A DNA stretch of 44,979 nt, taken from contig JAQBRI010000002.1 in assembly GCA_028286585.1 (NCBI GenBank), positions 1 to 44,979 on the forward strand, in the 5' to 3' direction. The first letter of the stretch is position 1; each line of letters begins with the position of its first letter. The position numbers and the translations under genes were made by a program. The stretch is from Candidatus Kaiserbacteria bacterium (lineage in GTDB: Bacteria; Patescibacteriota; Minisyncoccia; Phycocordibacterales; UBA2100). Below are positions 1 to 8,852 of this stretch, in pieces. A model generated the notes under the pieces. It made no database searches. It had not been told where the DNA came from and worked only from the letters and a program-made list of their open reading frames with translations.

Positions 1-2
1 CA

Positions 3-2501
3 GGCGGCAGCTGGTCTGCATCATCCGGCGCAGCCGTTTACACCGCAACGAACGCCGCTATTCTCAACGCCGCATCAGTAAAAATAACTAATGGTGGAAC
101 CGGCTACACAGTCGGCGACGTGCTCACCCTCGCAGCCGGTAGTGGAGACGCAACTATCACTGTCACAACTGTCGTAACAGGCAAGGTCACAGCGTTTACC
201 CTTTCAAACGCCGGCACTGCCTACAACGACACGATGACAGGTACCGCAACTGGCGGCACAGGTTCTGGCTTTACCTACGCAGTCGCCCAGGTAGTCGCTG
301 GCAACACCCTCACACAAACTGCTTCACCTGCAATGATTTCGGGTCAAAGTTACCAACTGACGTTTGTAAAATCAGGCGGTTCTCAAGGCGCGGTAACCAT
401 CACCCTCGGTGGCGCGACCCTCGCAACCGCACAAAAACTCTCTGCTGCTACACAGACCTACACTTTCCAAGCAACCGGCAACACTGCTCTCACTATTACT
501 CCAACAGCCGACTTTAACGGAACGCTCGATACCTTTACCCTCAAACACTTTGAAAACACAGTTTCACCACTCATCACTTTCAATAACGCTGCAGGAACAG
601 CAGCTCTTGAAATGCGCACGTCGGGAACAACCAATACGTTTGTTGGTCTCAATGCCGGAAAGAGAAATACAACAGGAACAAGTAACTCTGCTTTCGGTGT
701 TGGTGCCCTGAGCTTCAACACGACCGGCACCAGCAACAGCGCGTTTGGTATTAACGCCCTCTTCGTTAACAACACGGGCCTCAACAACAGTGCGATGGGT
801 TTCAGCACCCTCTCCTCCAACACCACAGGCACTAACAACAACGCGTTTGGGGTTAGCGCCCTCCAATCCAATACGACCGGCACCAGCAACAACGCGTATG
901 GAGTGAATGCACTTTCTTCCAATACTACTGGCAATAGCAATAACGCATTTGGTGCTAATGCTCTCATATCTAACACCACGGGCCTCAACAACAGTGCGTT
1001 TGGCGCGAGTGCTCTCTTTGCCAATACTACTGGAAGCACCAACAATGCGTTTGGTCTTGGCGCCCTCGGCGCTAATACTACTGGTACTAGCAATAACGCG
1101 TTTGGTGCTAGTACACTCGGCGCTAATACTACAGGCAATTTCAACAGTGCGTTTGGTGGGAACGCTCTTACCTCCAACACGACCGGCACCAGCAACAACG
1201 CATTTGGTATTAACGCCCTCCTCACTAACACCACCGGTTCTAGCAATAACGCATTTGGAAGTGGAGCCCTTCAAGTCAACACCACAGGCACTAACAACAA
1301 CGCGTTTGGATTGAACGCCCTCGCTTCCAACACAACCGGTGCCAATAACATCGCTTTTGGCACAAACGTGCTCCTTTCTAACACCGCATCTGATAATACC
1401 GCAATTGGTTTCACCGCTCTCAGTGCCAATACTACCGGCGCGTCCAATGTCGCGGTCGGTCGCGAGGCATCAACCAAAAACATCTCTGCCACCTCCACTG
1501 TCGCAATCGGCTACCGCTCCGCATACGGTAACAACACCAACTACAGCGCCCAAGGCTACACCATGCTCGGCTACCAAACCGGAAACGTAATTCAGACCGG
1601 TGCCGACTGGAACACCTTCATCGGTTACTCTGCCGGCAACCTGGTCACGACAGGTGCCGACAACATCATCATTGGTGCTGCTTCAACCACCGCGAACTCC
1701 AACCTCACGACAGGTTCCCAAAACATTCTCATTGGTAGCAACATTAGATTCCCCAGTGCCACAGCGTCAGGCCAGCTCAACATTCAAAACATTCTCTTTG
1801 GCACAAACAACACTGCAATTGGCTCAACTGTTTCTTCCGGCTCCATCGGCATCGGCACCAGTAGCCCTACTGCACAATTCCAAACCACCGGCACCGTCAG
1901 ATTCTCAAACTTCGGCGCGGGAACCCTCACCACCGACGCCAGTGGTAACCTCTCAGTCTCATCAGACGAACGTTTGAAAAACATCGACGGACAGTTCACC
2001 CGGGGACTCTCAGACATCATGAAGCTCTCACCAATCTCATACCACTGGAATCAAATCTCTGGACTCGATACACAAAATAGTTATTCTGGCTTCTCTGCGC
2101 AAAACGTACAAACTGCTATCCCAGAAGCAGTTGGTACTACTGGTAACGGCTACCTCACACTCCAAGACCGTCCGATTCTTGCAGCAACAGTGAATGCGAT
2201 TAAGGATATTGGGAGTATTGGTGGAACATTTAGAGCCACACTTATAGCTTGGCTTGGTGCGACGGACAACGGCATAGATAATTCATATGCAAATAATGTT
2301 CATGCTAAGAACGAACTCTGTGTTGGAAATACATGCGTTACCGAAGCGCGATTACAACAATTGTTACAAGCTCAAAGCGGAATTGGGTCAACTCCATCTA
2401 CACCAGCGTCGCCAGTTGATGAATCATCAACCACTCCGCCAGAAAGTTCATCAACTCCAATAGTTATTGATTCAAGCACTTCTACGGATGCTATCCAGTA
2501 A
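3..2501 (+). CDS. Surface fibre/adhesin-like protein with 17-aa head repeats and C-terminal S74 (endosialidase-type) intramolecular chaperone; 5' end outside window
   Basis: Frame 3 is open from base 3 (GGSWSASSGAAVYTATNAAIL...), so the ORF-track start at 120 is probably not the real start. Repeats NNAFGxxALxxNTTG; C-terminus VSSDERLKNIDGQFTRGLSDIMKLSPISYHW...GFSAQNVQTAIPEAV typical of Peptidase_S74. Confidence 0.85.
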   Translation, partial: GGSWSASSGAAVYTATNAAILNAASVKITNGGTGYTVGDVLTLAAGSGDATITVTTVVTGKVTAFTLSNAGTAYNDTMTGTATGGTGSGFTYAVAQVVAGNTLTQTASPAMISGQSYQLTFVKSGGSQGAVTITLGGATLATAQKLSAATQTYTFQATGNTALTITPTADFNGTLDTFTLKHFENTVSPLITFNNAAGTAALEMRTSGTTNTFVGLNAGKRNTTGTSNSAFGVGALSFNTTGTSNSAFGINALFVNNTGLNNSAMGFSTLSSNTTGTNNNAFGVSALQSNTTGTSNNAYGVNALSSNTTGNSNNAFGANALISNTTGLNNSAFGASALFANTTGSTNNAFGLGALGANTTGTSNNAFGASTLGANTTGNFNSAFGGNALTSNTTGTSNNAFGINALLTNTTGSSNNAFGSGALQVNTTGTNNNAFGLNALASNTTGANNIAFGTNVLLSNTASDNTAIGFTALSANTTGASNVAVGREASTKNISATSTVAIGYRSAYGNNTNYSAQGYTMLGYQTGNVIQTGADWNTFIGYSAGNLVTTGADNIIIGAASTTANSNLTTGSQNILIGSNIRFPSATASGQLNIQNILFGTNNTAIGSTVSSGSIGIGTSSPTAQFQTTGTVRFSNFGAGTLTTDASGNLSVSSDERLKNIDGQFTRGLSDIMKLSPISYHWNQISGLDTQNSYSGFSAQNVQTAIPEAVGTTGNGYLTLQDRPILAATVNAIKDIGSIGGTFRATLIAWLGATDNGIDNSYANNVHAKNELCVGNTCVTEARLQQLLQAQSGIGSTPSTPASPVDESSTTPPESSSTPIVIDSSTSTDAIQ
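640..1460 (+). repeat. About 15 tandem 51-bp (17-codon) coding repeats, (A/S)FGxxAL..NTTGxxNN
   Basis: Spacing between successive gcgtttgg(t/c) motifs is 51 nt; translation is a periodic NNAFG..AL..NTTG. Confidence 0.85.
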
Positions 2502-2525
2502 TTCGGATTCTGATATACTGAGTCA

Positions 2526-3002
2526 ATGAAAGCACTACTTAAAACAAATCAGGGCGATATTACCATTGAATTATTGGAAAAAGAGACACCAAATACTGTC
2601 GCAAATTTTACCAAACTTGCGGGTGAGGGATTTTACGATGGAACTAAATTTCATCGCGTCATTGCAGGATTCATGATCCAGGGCGGAGACCCGCTTAGTA
2701 AGGATGATGCGCAGTCTGCATATTGGGGCACCGGCGGACCGGGATATAAATTTGCGGATGAAATTACTCCAACCAACGAGAATAATGTCGGTACCATTGC
2801 TATGGCAAACGCAGGACCAAATACCAATGGCAGTCAGTTTTTTATTAATGTCGCGGACAATAACTTTTTGGATTCAAAACACACTGTGTTTGGCCGTGTT
2901 GTTGAAGGAATGGACATTGTAGAAAGAATTGCTCAAACAAAAGTGGGGCAGTCAGACCGACCAGTAAGCCCGATCGTGCTCGAGAGCGTTGCGATCATCT
3001 AG
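2526..3002 (+). CDS. Peptidyl-prolyl cis-trans isomerase, cyclophilin type
   Basis: FHRVIAGFMIQGGDP, NTNGSQFFI, HTVFGRVVEGMDIVERI motifs. Confidence 0.95.
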   Translation: MKALLKTNQGDITIELLEKETPNTVANFTKLAGEGFYDGTKFHRVIAGFMIQGGDPLSKDDAQSAYWGTGGPGYKFADEITPTNENNVGTIAMANAGPNTNGSQFFINVADNNFLDSKHTVFGRVVEGMDIVERIAQTKVGQSDRPVSPIVLESVAII

Positions 3003-3015
3003 GGTTACATCCACA

Positions 3016-3825
3016 ATGGAGCTACTTCCCAAATACGTAGTTTTGGAAAAGCAGGTGAGCGAGACGCCTTTGCAGTGTCTTTTGCGCTACAAAGAAAGTC
3101 ATCCCGAGCTGAGAGAGATACCAATGACTTATGCTGGCAGACTTGATCCGATGGCTAGTGGCAAACTACTCGTTCTAATAGGCGAAACATGCAAAGAGCG
3201 ATCTCGCTATGACAAACTTGATAAGGAATATGAATTTGAAGTACTTCTTGGAATGTCGAGCGACACCGGGGATATATTAGGAATGCTAGAGCGTAGCGGC
3301 ACCGCAACACCGTCGCTTGATGGACTAAACAAAATTTTACAGTCGCTCATTGGTGAACACACGTTTCCGTACCCGGCATACTCGTCAAAAACAGTAAAAG
3401 GCATACCGCTGTTTCAATATGCGTCACAAAACCGGCTTGAAACCATTACTATTCCTACACAAAAAATTCGCATCTATTCGATTTCCTTACTCAGTCAAAA
3501 AAGACTTCCCTTTAATACTATTGCTACCCGATCCATTGATCTAATCACGCGGTTTAATCCAGTCCAAAATCCTAGAAACTCGAATGCGGATTTTAGAAAA
3601 CCAGCTGTACTTGCCGGGTGGCATGAGTATCAAAATGATACATCTAATGCACAGATTCTTACGTTTCGTGCGACGGTAAATAGTGGTACCTATGTGCGGA
3701 CGATTGCAGAATATATAGGAAAAGAACTGGGAACTACCGCAATGACGCTCTCAATTCATAGAAGTAGAATCGGAAAATATCAGCCGATTTATAAGAAATT
3801 AGGGTTTTGGACTATGCAGTCCTAA
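3016..3825 (+). CDS. truB: tRNA pseudouridine synthase B-like (TruB)
   Basis: TYAGRLDPMASGKLLVLIGETCK catalytic-Asp motif; C-terminal NSGTYVRTIAEYIGKELG. Start 3016 (MELLPKY) preferred to 2989. Confidence 0.85.
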   Translation: MELLPKYVVLEKQVSETPLQCLLRYKESHPELREIPMTYAGRLDPMASGKLLVLIGETCKERSRYDKLDKEYEFEVLLGMSSDTGDILGMLERSGTATPSLDGLNKILQSLIGEHTFPYPAYSSKTVKGIPLFQYASQNRLETITIPTQKIRIYSISLLSQKRLPFNTIATRSIDLITRFNPVQNPRNSNADFRKPAVLAGWHEYQNDTSNAQILTFRATVNSGTYVRTIAEYIGKELGTTAMTLSIHRSRIGKYQPIYKKLGFWTMQS

Positions 3826-3895
3826 TCTGGACAATACAACTACAAAAATGCAAGTTCTCAAATAGTAAGAGAATATGCCTATGAACTATCGGACA

Positions 3896-3924
3896 AAATA
3901 AAGGACATGTTTTGTCCTTTATTT
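3896..3924. terminator. Perfect 12-bp hairpin AAATAAAGGACA-tgttt-TGTCCTTTATTT
   Basis: Perfect inverted repeat directly read; downstream of truB. Confidence 0.5.
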
Positions 3925-4027
3925 GAGCCATTTTTGCTTGCGTGACATTTACGGGCAGGTATATAGTTACTTTACACCGCGTGCGCAAACGTGCGTGTGC
4001 TTACGAATTATTCATCTTTTTATATAT

Positions 4028-5092
4028 ATGGAAACGATTACGTCTCGCAAATCGTTCTTGGGGCTAGCTATTATATCTCTCGGTATTCTTTTTGTACCAT
4101 TGTTTTCTTTTGGTGCTACAACAGTAATTCCACGATTGGAAAATTGTGCACCCTATGCAACGCAGTACACTACCTACGGTTCTCGAGGATTTGAAGTCGA
4201 AAAGCTACAGATGTTTTTAAACGCATACGAGGGAAGTAATCTGCCTATCACCGGATATTTTGGGCCATTGACCAAAGCTGCCCTACAGTCATTTCAGGGT
4301 AAGTACGGTATTGCGGCAACTGGTAACCAATACGTTGAAACGTCAAATATGATCAATGCATTGTATTGCCGACCGGCATACAATCAAACGACTCAGTATG
4401 TCTCCTTGGTTCCCATTTCCGATTCCAATACTATTCCACAAACGAGCCCTACTGTTGTTGTCCCCGCATCGAATGTGTCACCCTCGGGATCAGTAGCAAC
4501 TGGACATAATCCAGGTAAAACAACGCCGGGGCAGAGTCCGAACAATACATCCCCAATTAATTCCGATGCATACAATCAGACGATGGTAGATTCATATAGT
4601 TGGCTTACTCCTCATAGCCTTATTCCATGGCTGATGCTTTTGGCGGCATTGCTCTTGGCATTTCTCGCATGGCGCACCTATCGTTCGAGTTTTGAAGACG
4701 AGGTGCCTGTCGAACAAAGAATGCTTGCAGCAGCTCCATCGAGCGCTCCTATGATCGTGAGTCCAATCAAAAATGCAGTCCCTCTTGTAATTACGCGCAG
4801 TCCGTCGAACACCCCTATTGCAACCTCAGTCAAATCGTCGGACGATCTCATCAAAATAGACGGTATTGGCCCAGCAGCAAACAAAATCTTGCGTGAAGCA
4901 GGCATTACAAGCTATGCACAACTGGCGGCTATGAGTGTGGATGATATTCAGGCAATATTTCAGAAAGCGTGGCCGCACTTCAATGAACCAACTATTACGA
5001 CCTGGGCAGAACAAGCAGCACTTGCTCGCGATGGAAAGTGGAATGAATTCGCAAAATTGTCTCGGGATTTGCACAAAGGTGTACGAGGATAA
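4028..5092 (+). CDS. Membrane protein with N-terminal peptidoglycan-binding domain, one TM helix and C-terminal helix-hairpin-helix-like domain
   Basis: YGSRGFEVEKLQMFLNAYEGSNLPITGYFGPLTKAALQSFQ (PG_binding_1-like); TM LIPWLMLLAALLLAFLAW; DDLIKIDGIGPAANKILREAGITSYAQLAAMS (HhH/DUF4332-like). Confidence 0.75.
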   Translation: METITSRKSFLGLAIISLGILFVPLFSFGATTVIPRLENCAPYATQYTTYGSRGFEVEKLQMFLNAYEGSNLPITGYFGPLTKAALQSFQGKYGIAATGNQYVETSNMINALYCRPAYNQTTQYVSLVPISDSNTIPQTSPTVVVPASNVSPSGSVATGHNPGKTTPGQSPNNTSPINSDAYNQTMVDSYSWLTPHSLIPWLMLLAALLLAFLAWRTYRSSFEDEVPVEQRMLAAAPSSAPMIVSPIKNAVPLVITRSPSNTPIATSVKSSDDLIKIDGIGPAANKILREAGITSYAQLAAMSVDDIQAIFQKAWPHFNEPTITTWAEQAALARDGKWNEFAKLSRDLHKGVRG

Positions 5093-5137
5093 AACAAAAG
5101 GCTTGACCGAGGTCGCTACTTGTAGTATCATAGGACT

Positions 5138-6466
5138 ATGTTAGATCATCCTCGTCAGTCATCAGGCCCTCGCGGCCAGAGTTCAGGTGCGCCAGCGCGC
5201 CGGTTTTCTCGTACACCACGGCATAAAGTGCCGGGTTCAAGTCCTGCACCTCGTCATGAAGGTGGGGGATCGCACTACAGTAGTGGGCGATCATTCCAAA
5301 ATTCTGGCCGACGCTCAAGTGGCGGAGGCGGATCTCGTAGTGGAGGCGGACGGTTTAATAAGCGAGCCGACATGTCACGATTCATCAATACCGGAAAAGA
5401 AAATTCTGCTCCAGCGGCACCTGTCGTTATCACAAATAAATTTGAAGACTTTTTGATTGAGCCACAGCTTAAGGCTGCAATTCTTGCAAAAGGTTTTAAT
5501 ACTCCAACGGCTATCCAAGACCAGTCAATTCCACATTCACTTTTAGGACACGACGTGGTAGGTATTGCCGACACTGGAAGTGGCAAAACTGGTGCTTTTC
5601 TCATTCCTCTCATCAACAAGGCACTCCTTGATCACTCACAGCATGTTTTGATCATGGTACCAACACGAGAACTTGCACAGCAAATTCAAGAAGAATTTCG
5701 ATCTCTCACAAAAAAAACCGATCTCGAAAGTGTCGTATGTGTTGGCGGTATGCCAATTTACCGACAGATCACACAGCTGAGACACGGTCCAGCATTTGTG
5801 ATTGGTACACCAGGCAGACTCAAGGATCTTATCGAACGCGGAGTACTCAAGTTGAGTAAGTGCCAAAACGTGGTTCTTGACGAAGCAGACCGCATGCTCG
5901 ATATGGGATTCATCAACGACATGCGTGTTGTTCTTGCGCTCTTGCCACCAACTCGGCAAACCCTCTTTTTCTCGGCAACTATGTCACGAGAAGTTGAAAA
6001 GCTTGTTGGAGAATTTCTAAACAACCCAATTCGTGTATCAGTGAAAACTGGTGACACATCAAAGGATATTACTCAGGATGTTGTTCGCGTTCCACCCGGC
6101 AAAACAAAGCTCGAAGTACTGCATGATTTGCTCGTACAGCCTGCATTTAATAAAGTACTCATTTTTGGCCGGACCAAGCATGGCGTTGAACGGCTTGCTG
6201 ATATGTTGGTAGATAAAGGCTTTAAGGCAGAATCAATTCACGGTAACAAGACGCAAGGCAAGCGACAGCGAGCACTCGACCTTTTCCGAAAGGATCATGT
6301 GCAAATTCTCGTAGCGACAGACGTGGCTGCTCGAGGACTCGACATTACGGGAGTATCGCACGTAATTAACTACGAGCTTCCTGGATCTGACGAAGACTAC
6401 ATTCACCGCATTGGCCGAACCGGCCGCGCTGGCAAGAAAGGCATCGCTCTCACATTTGTTGATTAA
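5138..6466 (+). CDS. DEAD-box RNA helicase with N-terminal R/G/S-rich disordered extension
   Basis: ADTGSGKTGAF, PTRELAQQ, TPGRL, VLDEADRMLD, SAT, RGLDITGVSHVINYELP, HRIGRTGRAG. Confidence 0.95.
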   Translation: MLDHPRQSSGPRGQSSGAPARRFSRTPRHKVPGSSPAPRHEGGGSHYSSGRSFQNSGRRSSGGGGSRSGGGRFNKRADMSRFINTGKENSAPAAPVVITNKFEDFLIEPQLKAAILAKGFNTPTAIQDQSIPHSLLGHDVVGIADTGSGKTGAFLIPLINKALLDHSQHVLIMVPTRELAQQIQEEFRSLTKKTDLESVVCVGGMPIYRQITQLRHGPAFVIGTPGRLKDLIERGVLKLSKCQNVVLDEADRMLDMGFINDMRVVLALLPPTRQTLFFSATMSREVEKLVGEFLNNPIRVSVKTGDTSKDITQDVVRVPPGKTKLEVLHDLLVQPAFNKVLIFGRTKHGVERLADMLVDKGFKAESIHGNKTQGKRQRALDLFRKDHVQILVATDVAARGLDITGVSHVINYELPGSDEDYIHRIGRTGRAGKKGIALTFVD

Positions 6467-6475
6467 ATAACAAAG

Positions 6476-6515
6476 AAAAACCCCTCGAAATTGTTTACAA
6501 TTTCGAGGGGTTTTT
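6476..6515. terminator. Bidirectional terminator between convergent helicase and nitroreductase genes
   Basis: AAAAACCCCTCGAAATTG-ttta-CAATTTCGAGGGGTTTTT perfect hairpin with A/T tracts. Confidence 0.9.
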
Positions 6516-6532
6516 CGTAGTAACGTTTCTTA

Positions 6533-7165
6533 CTACACGATCACGATCAATTCTTCACGCGGATATCGTACTTTGGTAAGGGTTGAGTAGGCATCGTCTT
6601 CTGCTCGAAAACCTGCCGCCACCATTACAACTGATTTCATATTCAGCTCTTTGAGGCCGAGTATTTCGTCAAATTGTGCAGGATCAAATCCTTCCATTGG
6701 AGAACAATCAATCCCTTCGACAGCAGCAGCTGTGATAAGTACACCAAGCGCTAGATATGCCTGTCGGGTTGCCCATTCCGCTCGGGTTTCCACAGGTTTA
6801 CTGGTTATGGCGCCGGTTACCATTGCCTCAAGTCCTCCTAGTGTATCGCGGGGAACATCTCGAACCTGTGCTACCACATCAATATAATGTGCAGCCAGAC
6901 TTTCGGTAAGGTTAGTGGGAACTGCAAAAACAAAGAAGTGTGACGCGTCGGTAATCTGTGCCTGGTTGTAGCCGGCTGCCCGGAGTTTTTGTCGGATCTC
7001 CGGCTTGTCGACAACAAACATGATATATGGCTGCAATCCAGCCGAAGATGGTGCGAGACGCACACTCTCCAAAAGCATGTCTAGTTGTTCTGGGGAAAGT
7101 TTTTTTGAGGTGTCGTAGGATTTAACGGCGGCTCGCCAATGCATTGCATCGAGTATGTTTTTCAT
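6533..7165 (-). CDS. Nitroreductase family protein
   Basis: MHWRAAVKSYD..., LLESVRLAPSSAGLQPY, EGIDCSPMEGFDP motifs. Confidence 0.85.
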   Translation of the reverse strand: MKNILDAMHWRAAVKSYDTSKKLSPEQLDMLLESVRLAPSSAGLQPYIMFVVDKPEIRQKLRAAGYNQAQITDASHFFVFAVPTNLTESLAAHYIDVVAQVRDVPRDTLGGLEAMVTGAITSKPVETRAEWATRQAYLALGVLITAAAVEGIDCSPMEGFDPAQFDEILGLKELNMKSVVMVAAGFRAEDDAYSTLTKVRYPREELIVIV

Positions 7166-7399
7166 AAAATAAATAAGTTACTAATATATTTGTATGGTAT
7201 TCCTTATACTCATTTTTGTAAAGGTTAATAACTTTTTTGCGTTACAGGCATAGTTTTTGCGGTTCTCATTTCGTGGTATTTGGGCAATTTTCGCGGTATT
7301 ATTAGGGTATGGCACCTCTCTCGATCTTTTTGCCTACTCACAACCACTCGAAACAAAACCGTGTCTGTATGACTATTACGGTATAGAGTGTTCTTCGTT

Positions 7400-7963
7400 A
7401 TGGAACCACTTGAAACTATTACAGATGAAGTAATCGCAAGCCGTATACAAAACGGTGAGAGTGCTCTTTTTGGTGTAATTATAGAGCGGTATGAGCAAAA
7501 ACTTACCCGATACGGTCGAAAGTTTTTGCCCCGCGATGAGCAAATCGAGGATATTGTGCAAGATGTATTTATCAAGACGTATCAATACATCAAAGGCTTT
7601 GATACGACTCGAAAATTTTCATCGTGGATATACCGCATTGCACATAACGCGTTTATTAATGAGATCAAGAAAAGTCATCGACTTCCGCAGCTCATGCCCG
7701 ATTTTGATATTTTGGTATCACATACCGTATACGAGGACCCTGCGGCAGAAAAACGCGAAATAGCTGACATTCGAGCACAGCTCGAACAAAGTCTCGATAA
7801 GATCTCTCCCAATTATAAGGAAATACTCTTGCTCCGTTATTTTGAAGATATGGAATATAAGGACATTGCAGAAATTTTACAGATACCATTAGGTACGGTC
7901 AGTGTGCGCATCCAGCGAGCAAAACAAGCATTGAAAGATGCATACCTCAAATTACATCCATGA
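7400..7963 (+). CDS. RNA polymerase sigma factor, sigma-70/ECF type
   Basis: Region 2 EDIVQDVFIKTYQYIKGFDTTRKFSSWIYRIAHNAFINEIKK; region 4 YKEILLLRYFEDMEYKDIAEILQIPLGTVSVRIQRAKQALK. Confidence 0.9.
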   Translation: MEPLETITDEVIASRIQNGESALFGVIIERYEQKLTRYGRKFLPRDEQIEDIVQDVFIKTYQYIKGFDTTRKFSSWIYRIAHNAFINEIKKSHRLPQLMPDFDILVSHTVYEDPAAEKREIADIRAQLEQSLDKISPNYKEILLLRYFEDMEYKDIAEILQIPLGTVSVRIQRAKQALKDAYLKLHP

Positions 7964-8715
7964 CAACTGACCCACTAACAACTATGCAGCAGCGCGTGCT
8001 TGCTGAAATTGAGTCGCACCAAGTATCAATGCGGCCCAAGTTTTATTTTGTATTGCACACTATTACGCTGGTAATACTCGCAACCATTATTCTTTTGTTG
8101 TCGATATCATTCTCGACCTATATTTTGTTTAGTATTCGCGCCAGCCATCACACACCCTTGTTGTTTATGGGTGGCAGGGGATTACTCCTCTTTTTTACCT
8201 TTTTCCCATGGGGAGTGCTCTTCTTTGACATGGTGTGTATTGTTGCCTTTCAGCATATTCTCCAAAAGTTTCGCTTGGGATATAAAAATCCGCTGTTATA
8301 CACACTTGCTATCGTGCTCGTGTGCATGCTTGGGCTTGTGTTTGTTATTGATCATGTCCGTATCGAGGATCAAATATTGCGTCATGGTCATCAGACAAAT
8401 ATGCCGCTTTTGTTTGGTGCATACGAGGGTGCTCACGCGCCAACCAATCCCGATTATGGAGTGTGTCCGTGCATAGTAAAGGCAATCACCCCAGACTTTG
8501 TAATAATGGTTCAACATATGCCCTATGGTCGTCCGCGGGATATATCGGTATTATTGCCACCTGGCATTGCAACCTCCACAATACATGTGGGCGACAAGCT
8601 CTTTGTTGTGGGAAAATTTAGAAATGGGGTCCTCTATGCAAATGATCAGCAAGCATGGGATCCAGAGAGTGACGGAGACACGGATTCAACGGCAGGGACT
8701 TCAACGACTCCATAA
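7960..8715 (+). CDS. Multi-pass membrane protein translationally coupled to the sigma factor; candidate sigma regulator
   Basis: ATG overlaps sigma stop codon (ccATGA); about three to four hydrophobic helices then a soluble C-terminal domain. Confidence 0.6.
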   Translation: MTTDPLTTMQQRVLAEIESHQVSMRPKFYFVLHTITLVILATIILLLSISFSTYILFSIRASHHTPLLFMGGRGLLLFFTFFPWGVLFFDMVCIVAFQHILQKFRLGYKNPLLYTLAIVLVCMLGLVFVIDHVRIEDQILRHGHQTNMPLLFGAYEGAHAPTNPDYGVCPCIVKAITPDFVIMVQHMPYGRPRDISVLLPPGIATSTIHVGDKLFVVGKFRNGVLYANDQQAWDPESDGDTDSTAGTSTTP

Positions 8716-8736
8716 TAGCAAGGAATAGGAAGGGGC

Positions 8737-8764
8737 TTGTAAAATATAAAAATTGATGTATAAT
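8737..8764 (+). promoter_or_regulatory. Putative promoter TTGTAA-16-TATAAT
   Basis: -35 TTGTAA at 8737-8742, -10 TATAAT at 8759-8764; about 80-nt leader to ATG 8853. Confidence 0.5.
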
Positions 8765-8852
8765 AGTACCCAGATGCGCGTCTATTTTAGGTCGCACAGG
8801 GATTCACTTATTATCAAGGTTTTTCAATTATAAGGCTTTAAAACAACATATT

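Noticed and set aside
458-1274. Long minus-strand ORFs (262 and 236 aa) opposite the S74 fibre gene
   Set aside because: They are antisense shadows of the 51-bp coding repeats; translations are low-complexity periodic artefacts and the plus-strand frame has clear domains.
640-1460. Regular direct repeats as a possible CRISPR array
   Set aside because: The 51-bp units are contiguous, in frame and coding, with no spacers and no cas genes nearby.
3500-3640. Extra segment in TruB as another palindromic insertion
   Set aside because: Only a weak 7-bp inverted repeat (AAAATCC/GGATTTT); loop-length variation in TruB is an adequate explanation.
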